A stretch of DNA of 64,000 nucleotides from Pyrrhosoma nymphula (GCA_963573305.1 OY754334.1:92563848-92627847); one strand, 5' to 3'; counted from the stretch's first letter, positions 45,800 to 57,149 are shown. The notes: a model not told the origin generated them from the sequence alone. Numbers and translations: made by a program.

Positions 45800-48248
45800 T
45801 CAAGACCCCGGGATTGATCCTCGGCATTGGCGGGTATTATCCAGTGTCCAGGAATCCCTATCGCTGCTTCGAAGCCATGCGGAAAGCAGTTGAAGTGTAA
45901 TACTCCGTCCGGCGCCTATCGTTAAGTGTACGCTAATCTGGACTTAGGGTTTCTGTTGACCCTCTGTTCCCTAATAATCCTTCCCTGACCAGCCTCCCCT
46001 CCTATCCTTCTTGGCGCAAATCACTTCAGTCGTCAACTCCCTCCCAAAATAACCAACTAAGCGACCAACATGAATTATTATCGAAATATTCGCAACAGTA
46101 TCCAAAGAATCGTTTATTTACAGATTAGGCAGTTGTTGAGTAATAACTTAAATTGCATTTGTTGATTGTTGGCATCGATAGAAATGAACATCAGAAGCAA
46201 GGAAACACATATCTTCAAAGGCGTAATTGCATTAACATTTGAAACCTCTGACCTTCGCTGGGAAACAGAGCATAGAAATCAACCGCACGCGAACCCAAAA
46301 TTTAATAACATGTTGTTATTTTTATTTTGAGCTCGGTTATCGGGAAGAAGGTTAATAGGACAACAACACTATACGTAGGTATGCATTTAAATGCCGGGAA
46401 ACAGGGAATTTACGGGATAATTAATGTTATTTCAGAATTGATCGTGCATTCATGAATTTTTATTAACCAATCAAAATTTTTTGGGGAGGGCGCAAGCCGA
46501 AAAACACATGCGAGACCGTAGAAATGTAGAGTCATTTTTAAATTCCCATGAGATTAACTGGTTTCTTTGATAACCCGAATTAAATTTGGATTTTTAAAGT
46601 GTTCGTTTCGTGGGCGAATATTTACTTTGCCAGATAGCGAGAAACTATATTAATTCCAAGGAAAATAGGTAATATAAACGGCCATATTTGGGTATGTGTT
46701 CACCTTCACTTGAAGCCTAACTATGAAAAATATGTAGGATGCCATCAAGAGAAGTAACACACCAAAATATTAATTAAAAACATGAAGAATGTGATTTCAC
46801 TAGAGCGTTTCTTTTTCTCTATCATCAAAATCCCACTCTTCACTCGTCAGAAGATTTGTTTAGCTTCGTTGATACTATATTCGTCATGACATTCAAAATT
46901 AAAACGTGAAAAGATTACATTCGAGAAATTTTCTTTGGTAAATTCTTGAATTGTGAATCAAGGTCACAAACAGCAGCCTAAATACTATTCCATATTCAAG
47001 ATGCTTGCGCCTTTCTTCCACTAATTTTACATTTGCGTTACGAGCTTTGGAAGAGTAGGGTAAGCTTTATGTATAACAGGGCAAGCCAAACTAATAAAAA
47101 CTGCATTGAACCGTTTTCTTTCTTACTACGTACCTCAGAAAAATATTAGAGGATGAGATGTGCTCGATAAATTTTCTGCCCGCGAATCGTATCACTTCTC
47201 CCTTCCTCTAAAAATAACAAACGAGTTGATGCATCATCTGAAAACGATGACGGCAGAAATTGAATCCACCACGTTTATTATGTCCTCCTTTGATATCAAC
47301 TATCGGTTCTCTTGGAGTAATCGATTATTGAGATACGAAACCAGTGTTTCTGGTATATATACATTGTGTGCATCGACTTGGTGATGGAGGATTGTGTTCG
47401 CGGTTTCAGAGCTCCCGAATGGTTTCACGATTAAAATACGAACTGAGAATCGAAAATCACATCATCAATGCTCCAGAAAATTAAGACGACTACGAAATGA
47501 ATAGGCATGGGCATTCTTCCGTAGTCCCAAGTGAGTCGCGTAGAATTCAATAAACTCATTACACAGATCCATGAAATAAATAAACCTTGAAGAGGGAAAT
47601 CGTATGATGTCATGCAGTTATATGAAGGATTAGTAAAAGTAATCTCAACCCCATCTACACCTACGGTAGTCTGTAGAATACTTCTAATAATATACTCTTG
47701 CACAGCTGGACGAAAACTGGAGGAAAATTTATCAAAATAAGTATAGTTTTGATAGAATATTATAAAATTGTGAAAACTGCGATGAATTTTATGCTGGAGC
47801 CGTTTCAGAGGCTTATCGGCCAAAATTCACCCAGAAATGATATTTCCAGTGCAGTGCAGCGGCCATAGTTATTCGCTTCACGTTCACGGTCTCCGTGATA
47901 CAAAACTCATTAAAAATCTTTGAGGAAACGTATATTTCCTTTGAAGGTGCACATTATAACAATCAGAAATGAAAGAAAAAGAGTTTGATCGTCCTCGAAG
48001 GAAATCAAAACGCTCACAAAAACCACGAAACGCTTGGGAAAAGGGAACGCTTGCGAACGAATGTCGTGACGTATCATTTTCCACTGCCAATTCAACGTAC
48101 TCGCTCGCATGGCAGACTGCAGGGGAACTAAAGAACCAAAGAAAGGAGGAAATGATAAATGAAGGCCAGATTTAATTAAAATTTAAATATCAGTTGCACA
48201 GTAGGTGAAAGAAAGGGGATAGGCAACACACAAAACGACGATCGTGGA

Positions 48249-48250
<2 letters not shown>
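45800..48250. other. long AT-rich interval, no recognised gene
   Basis: The 130-codon minus frame at 47431-47823 has no recognised family signature, although it is locally hydrophobic. Nothing else could be supported. Confidence 0.35.

Positions 48251-48251
<1 letters not shown>

Positions 48252-48332
<81 letters not shown>
48252..48332 (+). repeat. (AT)n(CA)n microsatellite
   Basis: About 69 bp of uninterrupted AT dinucleotides are followed by about 12 bp of CA. The frames encoding runs of Ile-Tyr across it are artefacts. Confidence 0.98.
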
Positions 48333-48333
<1 letters not shown>

Positions 48334-48706
48334 GCACATCCACTGCCCTCGTAATTCCCCCTCTTTTCCGTTCCCTTCTCTGATTTGTGCGCTCTTGATC
48401 CAGGAGGGTTTTTCGAGGGCGCCACCCTTTCTTTCCGAAATCCCGGGGACGGTATCTCAGAGGGAATAAAAGCCCGGGATCAAACACTTGACGCACGCAC
48501 ACAGACGAAGGAACTCTCTCCTCGTTTGGTACAAGAAGGGAATGCCGAGACTTGAAGCGAGGATTTTGTGGAAGGGGATAGTGGGGGGGGGGGGCGAAAA
48601 GGGAGCAAAAGTCGCGGAGGACCTCTGGCGGCTGGTCCCGAGACTACTTACGATATTCATTTTAGGCCGTTCCATAGTGAACATAAGAGAACTAACTGCT
48701 TTAAAT
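48333..48706. other. no recognised gene; G-run
   Basis: GC-rich, with a poly-G run at about 48583-48594. No recognised frame. Confidence 0.3.
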
Positions 48707-48760
48707 AAGGTAATCTACCGGTTAAGGTAGAGTCAAATGGAAGAGAGGGAAAATCATCTT
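48707..48760 (-). mobile_element. LINE-A 3' tail, cut by M2
   Basis: Antisense tail AAGGTAATCTACCGGTTAAG and UTR AATGGAAGAGAGGGAAAATC, ending abruptly where M2 copy C begins. Confidence 0.75.
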
Positions 48761-48764
48761 CATT

Positions 48765-49008
48765 AAGGTTGTTTGAGCGAGACCTCACTCCACATAAAAT
48801 GCATCACTTCGGATAAAATTCGATGAATTTGGCCTAATTATCAAAAAAATTTTCTCATCTTTCCAATGGGAACAAAACATCAGCCACTTACCAGTTACCA
48901 TAATACTTTTCGAGATACTATACCAAAATAATACCAGCCATTTTCCATGGGAAATGGTACGCGTAGGCCCTGCAGAGAGACTTTATTTAAAAAAATGAGG
49001 AATTTCTA
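48765..49008 (+). mobile_element. M2 TIR element, copy C (5' part only)
   Basis: It starts AAGGTTGTTTGAG and follows the M2 sequence through GATGAATTTGGCCTAATTAT, CATCTTTCCAATGG and GAGACTTTATTTAAAAAAAT, then stops. The other half is absent. A further short piece resembling the same start lies at 49141-49215. Confidence 0.8.
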
Positions 49009-49140
49009 ATCGTCTATTATTTACCTTAAGAATGTCGGATACGGGCAAGTCGTCGCGTAATTTGCCTAAGCACATCGTTCGATTCATCGTCGTTGATGTG
49101 CGCTTATGGTGGTTCGAGGGAGATATCGCCTCATAGAATA

Positions 49141-49215
49141 CCATGAATAATTAAATTCCATTCATTGTATAGAAAAAGATCTCATCTTTCCAATCATTAG
49201 AAAATATCACGTTGT
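49141..49215 (+). mobile_element. M2 fragment
   Basis: AATAATTAAATTCCATTCAT followed by AAAAGATCTCATCTTTCCAA matches positions 30-95 of M2. Confidence 0.6.
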
Positions 49216-49229
49216 GTGTCCTATCGTGT

Positions 49230-49500
49230 CGACTATCCCCATCATGAATTCTTCATAAAGTTTATGGCAGAGGTTCGTAGAAGGCAGAAAAGGCAGATGG
49301 AGGACGTGGTTGAGAGCTGAGGGCACGTTGAAGAGGGTGATAGAGGCGAGACTGCTGGGGAAGGGTGGATGTGGATAGGAATTCTGGAAGGCGTTAGGAA
49401 GGGCAGAGGGTTTGAGGATCTTTAAAGAGACCCGATGGCAAGCAAGTAATGTGCTGGACAGTGAATAGTGTCCGAGAAATGAGGAAGTTAGGTTACACAT
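49230..49500 (+). mobile_element. LINE-B C-terminal fragment
   Basis: It encodes, with frame shifts, RRRQKRQMED, IGILEGVRKGRGFEDL and RDPMASK-like pieces. This is the same family as 32846-33290. It meets an opposite-strand LINE-B end at about 49503. Confidence 0.75.
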
Positions 49501-49502
49501 TT

Positions 49503-49690
49503 CACATATGAGTATTCTACCACCTGTTTGGTAGGTTTTTGGGCAGTCATTATCCTACATCCCAATTTTTGAAACCTTGTCTCGTTTTCCATCCTAAAGA
49601 TGTCCCGCCATTAGATGCCTCTTGAATTCATCATAACGTCTACCTCTTCTTATTTCTTCCAGAATTCCTATCCTCTTCCTTCCTCTTCCA
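49503..49690 (-). mobile_element. LINE-B 3' end with hairpin tail
   Basis: The minus strand runs GRGRKRIGILEEIRRGRRYD-like, an FKRHLMA-like stretch, then the UTR and the hairpin ACCTACCAAACAGGTGGTAG (49512-49538). It is tail-to-tail with the plus-strand LINE-B copy. Confidence 0.75.
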
Positions 49691-49694
49691 GGAT

Positions 49695-49750
49695 TTAAGG
49701 GACTGTCCAAAAATTTACAAATCAGCTGTTAGAATACCCAATGGCCAACT
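49695..49750 (+). mobile_element. LINE-B 3' tail fragment
   Basis: GGACTGTCCAAAAATTTACA then AATCAGCTGTTAGAATACCC matches the LINE-B UTR and hairpin in plus orientation, with the left hairpin arm decayed. Confidence 0.6.
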
Positions 49751-49822
49751 CCTCATTCTGCTCCTATTTCCTCCTTCAATTCGTCATAAATTTCTCACTT
49801 CCTTATTTACCTCGTTCGGCAA

Positions 49823-50307
49823 TAGGTTGAGGCTGATGACGGGGACTTATAGGAAGGGTATAAAGAAGAAGCTGGTGAAGAGCTTGATATGGAGTTGAGC
49901 GTTTCATGGGGCAGAGACGTTGACCCTGAGAGTGGCAGACGAGACTAGTCTCCAGGCGTTCGAGATGTGGTTGCGGAGGAAGATGGAGAAGGTGCGGTGG
50001 ACGGAATGGAAGACGAATGAGGAGGTGCTTGGTATGAGGAAAGGAAACTTTTGGATGAGATTAAGAGGTGGAGGTTGGAGGAGGTGATAAGGGGCGAAGG
50101 GTTGCTTAAGGCTGTGGTAGAGTGGAGGATGCTGGGTGAGCGGGGAAGAGAATAGGTGTTACGGACGGGATGAAGTAGGGTAGACGTGTTCAAAAATGAA
50201 GAAAGAAATTGTGTAGGTATGCCCTGTAGGTAGGTAGGCCCTGCATGTGTAAAAATGCAGTGTATGTTTACTCACTTCCATTAGAACCTACATAAACCGG
50301 CAGGCAT
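49823..50307 (+). mobile_element. LINE-A 3' half
   Basis: Nearly complete from KLMTGTLxxK-like sequence through AAGAGCTTGATATGGAG (SLIWS), the FEMWLRRKMEKVRWTEWKTNEE-like region and the basic block to a UTR ending CATAAACCGG. A frame break near 50035 removes part of the VGEERKL region. Confidence 0.9.
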
Positions 50308-50324
50308 AAATTTAAATAAATATA

Positions 50325-50545
50325 AATATTCCTTCCTTTACCAACACCAACCTTTTTTCCTCCACCATATTCAGCACCACCTCGCATGTCTTCCTCTCCG
50401 CCAGTCTTTCCCTCTGGACTCCTCCACACGCACGCCTGGAAAACTTCCAATCTACGCTTATTCTCTTCCTCAGGTGTCCACTTTCTGAACCATACAACGC
50501 CTGCACTCGATACACGAGTCTTCGCTAACATTTTTGTTCCAGGAT
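50325..50545 (-). mobile_element. LINE-A/B fragment
   Basis: On the minus strand: LYGSESGHLRKRISVDWKFS in one frame, then RACGGVQRERLAERKTCEVV, i.e. the SETW..R..E..RL.. and VQRERK segments, shifted out of frame. It is tail-adjacent to the previous copy. Confidence 0.75.
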
Positions 50546-50845
50546 AAAAACTGCGCGGCCGTAGCAGATTTGTGAACGAGTGTCGCCGCAGCACGCACGC
50601 AACGTTGGCTCGCGCGACCGTGACGTAAGCGCTAAAATTAGTGACCGGAGTGGCATTTTTTCTCCCCCTTCGTCCGAGAATATCAGTCCATTCCTGGAGA
50701 CGGCGAAACAATGGAATCAATCATTCCGTTCGAGCTTTCCCTCAGCTCTCCAGACGGGAGTGGCTAATTTGCCCCTTGAGTCACCGCTTCGCTCTTTCAT
50801 CACCTCCGATGCAGTAGGATCCCACCCATCGGACTTATTGATTCA
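50546..50845. other. GC-rich unannotated segment
   Basis: CpG-rich DNA with overlapping frames (50580-50930 plus), unrecognised. It lies between two LINE-A copies. Confidence 0.3.
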
Positions 50846-51135
50846 TTATTTGAGATGTGGGTGTGGAGGAGGATGTCCATCCTCCTCCACACCCACAGAA
50901 AAAGAAAAAGAAAGTACGGTGGACGGATAGGAAAGCAAATGAGGAAGTACCAAGCGTGGTGATTGTGGAGAGGAAAATTCTGGAGGAGATTAGGAGGAGG
51001 CAATGTAGGTGGTTGGAGGCGATTATGAGGGGCCAAGGGTTGCTTAAGGCTGTGATAAAGGGGAGGATTTTGGGTGGATATAGAAAAGCGGGAAGGTGAG
51101 GAAGGAGAAGAGATTTTATGGACGGGATTTTAATA
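50846..51135 (+). mobile_element. LINE-A 3' fragment with internal hairpin
   Basis: GAGATGTGGGTGTGGAGGAG opens the copy. The expected continuation is replaced by a perfect inverted copy of the preceding 20 bases (50856-50875 and 50878-50897). The LINE-A sequence then resumes at GTACGGTGGACGG and runs to TTTATGGACGGGATTTT, with the 3' UTR missing. Confidence 0.9.
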
Positions 51136-51810
51136 AAATAAAATATCGAAATTCTATGTAAAAAATATTCATGCAATGTATCGACTCTGTATGTAATTTA
51201 AGAAACTGTTTCAAGCTTTACTAACAGGCGAAGCTCTTCATTTGGAGCTTCAGAACAGCGGAATACTAACCACGCCGTTCTACTTTGTGTAAATCTATAA
51301 TTGATGTTACCTTGTCGACAGACTAAATTCAAAAATTAATTTGAGAAAAGATATATTTTCAGGTTGGGAAGCAGAGTTGAAACGGTTCGACAAAAGCTTT
51401 CCTCATCGTTAAAATAATATTTATAAGAGTCACATCAGCAAATCCTCTGTTATACTTTTACGAACATACACTTTTTTTTAATGTTGTGATGATTATAGAG
51501 TATTTCCAAATAATGTCCTCTTCCTCCTGTCCGCTGTATTCCCCATCGAATGTAATCATTGCATGATGATAAATGAGATTATCGTAATCTATGAAACGAT
51601 GTCGACACCAATCAACAGGACGCTCGTCCTGTTTTATGAAGCAAAAGTTTCTGAACTGTTTAATTTACTTAATAATCTTTTCGCGCCTCTTAGGTCTTAA
51701 CTGTCGCTCTTCATTATCCAATTTTGTAATATTGCTGCATTTCATAGCGTAATCAAAATCTGTTTTCATTGGAAATACAGTCAATGTATCTTGTTCCCTT
51801 GTGAGTTTCA
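51136..51810. other. no recognised gene
   Basis: AT-rich, no supported feature. Confidence 0.35.
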
Positions 51811-51962
51811 ATTATTATTATTGATTAATTATGGTAGGTTTAGATGCAGAAGGGGTTACCTCTACTAATCGTATACAGCCGCAGTCCCTTATCTCCTTAC
51901 AAAATTTCATGCGTTAGCTTATCACACCTGCCTCTTTTCATCCCATTCATAGAGGCTATTAT
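51811..51962 (-). mobile_element. LINE-A 3' end fragment
   Basis: Antisense TAAT tail, UTR (ATGGTAGGTTTAGATGCAGA) and antisense of the YAEMKKEI and FMDGMK-like region, then truncated. Confidence 0.75.
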
Positions 51963-52850
51963 TAGGCCTTAAAAGGGATTGAATATTGGAAAATAGTTAG
52001 GAAACATTGAAGGAAACGTCAGCGAAAATCTTCCGTTGACTATGAAATTACAATGAGATCTTCGTTATTCAATCTATATATTTCCATCTTGCCAGGAAAT
52101 ATAAGAGTTTTTACCTCAGTAGTGCTTTTCATGAAATACAACACGCACCGCTGACTCGAGGAGCACATTGGTCTTTCTCTTTTTAAGTTTACCCAGTTTA
52201 AAAGTGATTTCGAAATCGACGCCATTGTTTACTGGGAAAAGGGTTATGTTCGCGTTCCTTTGTCCATTCGTCTCGCACGGCAGCCGTGGGACGAGTGGGC
52301 CGATGAGAGAAGATGAAGACAAACGACGAAGAGGCTCCCTACTTCACAGATATGGGAAATCATGCGACTGATGCCAAAGTTTCAGCGGGTCCTCTGTTGA
52401 CATCTTTTGTCGCGTGGAAATTGTTTCTCTCCAATCCTGGGAGTAATTGTATACCTCGGTCATACGTCGTCGTCGTTTCCTTGTCTCGTCTCGTATCTCG
52501 TCTTTTTCCTTTATCGTTTCGCAGAGCGCCTACTCAACTTTCAATGTTTAACGCATCATCATCAGAGTTTTATTACTTCCAAAAGAATGTTACAAAGTGT
52601 TACTTCTCTCAAATAGGTCGAAATTCCACTAGTTACTTTTCCCACGATCACGGTAATGGGATGAATAGGTTTCTAAGTCAGTAACGAATCCGTTATTGGC
52701 CTCGTTTGGTGGTCGAATCAAACCATTGGTACGCCTACATAGGAGCAATATTTGGAACAAAATTGAAGCGACTCCGCGTCAGTTTTATTATTTTTTTATG
52801 TAAGATATGTATCATTTTTTTGATGATTTGAAGACATGAAGATGGCATTT
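51963..52850. other. no recognised gene
   Basis: Frames at 52168-52684 (plus) and 52040-52322 (minus) overlap in opposing phases and carry no motif. Confidence 0.3.
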
Positions 52851-52857
52851 TGAAGAC

Positions 52858-53345
52858 ATGACATTCTGGAGACATGGAGATTTGATTCGAAAAACAAATA
52901 AAAAAATGAAAGCTGTGCGCTTCGTTAAAAACTGCTACGAGCGAACAAAGAGTGTTTCAATGCTTTTAGTGGGATTAGGTTGGGAACCAATAGAGATTCG
53001 GAGGCTACACGCTCGGCTTATATTGCTTGAGAAATTCCGAACAGGTGTGTTGCAGTGTGATACAGAGAATATCATTTTGACGCCGCTCTACATTTCTAGG
53101 CCGGACAGGAAAGATTAAAATGAGAGCTATACATTGCCGAACAGATAGGTACAAAAATTCGTTCTACCCACGCAGAATAAGTGACCATAATGAAAACTGA
53201 GATCAACTGAAAACACTCCGGAATACACTTCACCTTTTCACCTGCCTAGAACACTACTTTACACCACAATACAGCTGGTGTCCTAACACCATCCCCCTGC
53301 ATCACGCCCATGCGGCGGTTCGCAGGGTGGTATGTAGATGTATCC
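52858..53345 (+). mobile_element. LINE-D, jockey/CR1-like C-terminus and 3' UTR
   Basis: The 86-codon frame (52858-53118) contains RFVKNCYERTKSVSMLLVGL and GWEPIEIRRLHARL, then an LTPLYISRPDRKD-like stretch. This is the conserved C-terminal end after the reverse-transcriptase domain of jockey/CR1-type non-LTR proteins (LGW..LE.RR..ARL). A one-base insertion at about 53116 ends the frame. The next phase continues AIHCRTDRYKNSFYPRRISD, the expected family ending. The 3' UTR has GGTGTCCTAACACC and ends GTATGTAGATGTATCC. Confidence 0.85.
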
Positions 53346-53450
53346 AAATGATCATTTGGTATTTTGCCTCATGATTGTTTGGTTTTGGGCTGTATCTATC
53401 CCTATTTTTCCATTTCGGGGTGTAGTTTAAACTTTACTACGTGTTATTAT

Positions 53451-53785
53451 TCTAGGTGATATACCGGTCAAGATAGGTTTAGATGGAAGAAGGAATGCCT
53501 GTTCAAATTTATTACAGCCATAGGCTATTTCATTCTTCAGCTCGACGTACGCCAAACCCCTCTTCATCCCATTCACGAAGCATGTTCTCTTTCTTCCCTT
53601 CCCCGATTACCTAACATCCCATCTTTTATCATGGCATTCAGTATCGCGTCGACCCTCATAACCCGCTCCAACCATCTACTCTGCCACCTTATAATCTCCT
53701 CAAGCAGTTTCCTCTCACCATATGAAGCACTCCGTTCTCCTCCACAGCCACGTGTCAAACCCTTTCAACTTATTATCCTTCTTTT
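53451..53785 (-). mobile_element. LINE-A 3' end
   Basis: Antisense tail and UTR (GATATACCGGTCAAGATAGG), then antisense of the basic region and of the SYGERKLLEEIIRWQSRWLE stretch visible in the minus frame at 53573-53758. Confidence 0.85.
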
Positions 53786-53800
53786 TTAAATCACTTTTAT

Positions 53801-53855
53801 AATCATTATTAGATGTGATCTACTTATTATGGTAGGTTTAGAGTGAAGTTTGTTA
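53801..53855 (-). mobile_element. LINE-A tail fragment
   Basis: ATCATTATTAGATGTGATCT then TTATTATGGTAGGTTTAGAG matches only the last 50 bp of LINE-A. Confidence 0.6.
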
Positions 53856-53919
53856 CACAAAGCTACCATTTTGCCGCGGAATAAATTATTTTAAAATGCG
53901 CAAATGAATTAACCCGCTC

Positions 53920-54500
53920 TTACCCTAGCGTTTTCCCTTCTATCACCCTCCTCAACATACCCTCTCCTCTCTGTACCATCACTATCCATTAATGCAGTGC
54001 TCTCCGATTCTCCCCAAAATAGTTTCCTATCGTCCCCTAACATCAGTTAAAGTCGTCGTCTCATTTGCTACTCCTCTTACCTTCTACCATCTTCTCCAAC
54101 GCGATAGGTTAAAAGGCGCTAATAATTTGATGAAATATTTTCTGAAGGAGACAGTCTCAGGCTTGACTTTGTGGAATGTCTCTATTGTGAAAAGAGAAGA
54201 AAAAAACGGTGCTATTCCACATTATATTATTTAAATTGCACGACATAGGTTTCGCTCCTGTGCAGCAACTTCGGGTTTTCTTTTTTAGGTGGAGGACAGG
54301 CAATCTTTTCTTAATGGCTTTCTTCCTAGTCGCCGTCGCCTTCGACTACGTTTTAGTTGTAAATACAAACTTAGCAATGTAAATTTCTACACTTTACGCC
54401 CTTACTAAACCCATTCTCGTCCAAAATACTCCCTAAATAGATGATCCCTGTTCCACGTGCTCGATTTTCTCCTTCACACTTTTAGAGGTTACTCGACTTC
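53920..54500 (-). mobile_element. diverged LINE (A/B-like) fragment
   Basis: The minus strand at 54400-54490 reads KEKIEHVEQ followed by pieces of IYLGSILDENG in shifting frames, the segment preceding WSVALYG in these families. At 53925-54000 antisense VIEGR..RVL-like blocks occur. The middle part is not recognisable. Confidence 0.4.
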
Positions 54501-54979
54501 CATAATTTGGTTTTCTTTGCGCAGGACGACTTCTTCGTTTTTGTGCGTGTATGTTCCTCGTTCAGAAGACGTAGAAATGTGTGGCAAACACACCTAACCG
54601 TGGCATAATTGCCTATTTGTTTTTCCCCTCCCCAAAAGAAAATGATGGAATGCTTTCACGTCCATACCCGAGCGAAATTACTGGACAGAATAAGAGAGAC
54701 GAAGCTAAGAGATCTGGACCACCGTTAAGGGAATCCAGAATGGCGAAGCAGGGGGGGCAATGATTCATGGAGACGGACTGGGATGGGTGCGTCTTGGGTG
54801 TGTTTCTTTCATTCCATCTCTCCAACCTATCATTCGTGGCATCGTCGATCATTTCAGTTGCCAACGTTATTTGACGGTGGACACCTTGATAGGAGGGTTT
54901 CCCGGACAGCGAGGTTTTTAGTTCGGCCGGTTGGTTGGTCATTTGGGGAGTCGATGGACAACTGCAACCTATGCTGTGA
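54501..54979. other. no recognised gene
   Basis: Opposing frames at 54581-55002 overlap in the same DNA. The 129-codon minus frame (54613-55002) carries no recognised motif. Confidence 0.3.
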
Positions 54980-55530
54980 GGGTAGTTTGAGTTAAAAATC
55001 ACTTCACCTAGAAAGTGGTGAATTTGACCTCATTTTAAAGAAAAAACTCATCTTTCCAATGTTATCAAAATACAAACCCCTTGTCGAACTACTTTTCGAG
55101 CAATTTGTCTAAAAATATAAGCTATTTTGCATGGGATAGATTACGGCTGTGCGCTCCAGAGGGAGAATATTGAAAACATTAGGAATATTTGACATCTAGA
55201 TTTCGTCAAAAAACTAACGGTGTGTATTTATTATGTTTTCTCAACTATTTTTAAAGTATAATCAATTACTCACCGCAGTAATTTTTACAGAATTGCAAAA
55301 ATCCATCTGTTGTGAAGGCGTTTTCACCGTACTGCGTGAAAAATGAGTCAAGTTAGAGACTTAAGTGGAGATATTTAATTAATTACTAAGAATGGTTGAC
55401 ATGTATAACTATTTTTGCGTCATTAATATTACAATATTTTCTTCATGCTGCTTACTGACGCTGAAATCATAAAATTAAATTCGGCTTGGTATCCATTATG
55501 ACTAGGGAAATATCTCACCCGAAGTACCTT
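54980..55530 (+). mobile_element. M2 TIR element, copy D (full length)
   Basis: It starts GGGTAGTTTGAG and ends CCCGAAGTACCTT. It aligns end to end with 17419-17974, sharing AATCAATTACTCACCGCAGT and TTGTGAAGGCGTTTTCACCG. It encodes no protein. Confidence 0.85.
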
Positions 55531-55589
55531 AACGTAAGGTGCCTAGAGGTAAACAGTTCATCGTCCAATTTGATGTGCTTTCCAAATAG

Positions 55590-55690
55590 CAGTCTCTGAA
55601 TAGGGATAGCGATTTTATTGAACATTTTCTGCCGTTTCGAACCTGGACCCTCCAGATTGAAAGCCAGTAAGTTCTCTAGCCACCACAGTC
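55590..55690 (-). mobile_element. tRNA-like SINE fragment
   Basis: The minus strand has TGGCTAGAGAACTTACTGG (A-box-like), then GGTTCGAAAC (B-box-like) at 55632-55641 on the complementary strand. It is too degenerate for a tRNA gene. Confidence 0.45.
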
Positions 55691-55754
55691 ACTCGGAGTG
55701 TGGTTGGAGTAATGTGGAGAAAGAGACATTTACCTGATGTAGTCGGGCCTGGGG

Positions 55755-55865
55755 CGCATGAAGTATTACGAGCTCTTATTAGCGCGGTGGCTTGATTACC
55801 CAGTTCCCACGCTAAGTGCACGGGTTCTGTTCCCGTCGTAAATATTTCAGAGGTAACTCGATTCA
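55755..55865 (+). mobile_element. tRNA-like SINE fragment
   Basis: GCGCGGTGGCTTGATTACCC and GGGTTCTGTTCCCG resemble A- and B-box regions. The call is weak. Confidence 0.3.
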
Positions 55866-56019
55866 TACTTATGTGCCATAGGAGAGCATTTCAATTGAAG
55901 TACTTCGACCGGTTGGCACCCTTGGCGTCTTTCGTTAAAATCATGCGAATTCCGGCGACGGACTTCTCTCCTCCCTTCCACCAGTTCAAAACATTTCCCG
56001 ATGACAAATTTTAAGGATA

Positions 56020-56183
56020 CCGTGACTAGACACGTTATTATTGGTTTGGAGTGGATTACCTTTACGGAGTCACACGCAAGTGCACATAAGTGTGAAATTC
56101 CACAGGAAAAATCATTCGCCTTGACCGGGATACGAACACGGATCTCTCGGTATCACGCCGAGTGCTTTAGCCAGTTGTTGTGA
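56020..56183 (-). mobile_element. tRNA-derived SINE-2, inverted copy
   Basis: On the minus strand: CAACTGGCTAAAGCACTCGG-like A-box region (tgctttagccagttg on plus), then TGTTCGTATCCCGG (B box) and CAAGGCGAATGATTTTTCC. It shares this head with the plus-strand copy 45 bp away. The body continues to about 56020. Confidence 0.7.
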
Positions 56184-56227
56184 GCTTTAAATGAACAAGA
56201 TGTTAAGGGGAAATCCACAGAGGAGGA

Positions 56228-56345
56228 GGCCTTAGTATCTCAACTGGCTAAAGCACTCGGCGCGATGTCTAGAGTTCAGGGTTCGAGTTCCGGGCAAGGC
56301 GAATGGTATTTCTTTGGTTGAATTTCACCCTTTCCTCCAGGTCTG
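56228..56345 (+). mobile_element. tRNA-derived SINE-2, direct copy
   Basis: A box TGGCTAAAGCACTCGG (56245-56260) and B box GGTTCGAGTTC (from 56279), followed by GGGCAAGGCGAATGG. It pairs head-to-head with the copy at 56020-56183, so the region can fold back on itself. Confidence 0.75.
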
Positions 56346-57149
56346 AAGAGATGATTCATACTGGACAGGCTTACAGAATTGATAAATCTAAGTGCGGAAC
56401 GGAAGTGCGGAACATCCAGGAACGGAAGGCGAGACGAACGCAATCCATCCGTGTGTTGTTTTGTTTTTCTCTTTCGTCTTTCGCGCCTCGACATTGCTGG
56501 TTTCAATGAGTGGGTGGATCATTGATTCGAACGGCCCAATTTATTAAGTAAAAATGTAGAATCGGAACTCCCCCGCGCTCTTTGCGTCGATGGCGAAACT
56601 GAGCCAATCGCCTTCGAGGTCCAGCCCGTCGTGGGAAAAAGCATTTCTCGTCGGCGGGCCGGAGAATTGCGGGAGTGCTGGCACCGTGAGGGCGCCACGA
56701 TAAATCCCGTAAGATTCCCCCTCTTAAGCAAGATCGCCGTCCATTTTCATTTCTTGTTTCCCGAGCCGCGAAGAAAAACGAGATTGTAAGAAGCAAAAAA
56801 AACGACTGTGTGGAGTCCAGCTCAATGGTGGGAATAAATCGTTTGATTTTCAAATTGGTCCCTCAGCTGTTCATTTCCCCTTTCGTCATCCTGGATTGCT
56901 TACTCGCCGGTGGCTATCCATTTGAATAGCGCGAAAGCTTTTAATCTTCTTCATCGATTCTAAACAAAGTCTCTGTGTCATTTGCAGAATCAATTATCTG
57001 TTGTAATCATTTGCGGGCATTTGTAGAAGCAATAGAAATTCAGTTCGGAAAATACGGAATGAATAGTTTTCATAACAATTCTTAAGTCATGAGATTTTCT
57101 TGAGTATAGATACCGAAGCTGGCTATAAAAGTTTTCGGACAATAGCTGG
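56346..57149. other. no recognised gene; GC-rich 56560-56720
   Basis: The minus frames of 116 and 70 codons at 56503-56853 are unrecognised and overlap each other in different phases. Confidence 0.3.

Noticed and set aside
47431..47823. 130-codon minus frame as a gene
   Set aside because: No recognisable family motif and AT-rich composition equal to the flanks.
48176..48502. Frames with long Ile-Tyr runs
   Set aside because: They translate an AT dinucleotide microsatellite.
56228..56300. tRNA gene
   Set aside because: The same head is repeated inverted 45 bp away and has a SINE-like body, so it is a SINE copy.
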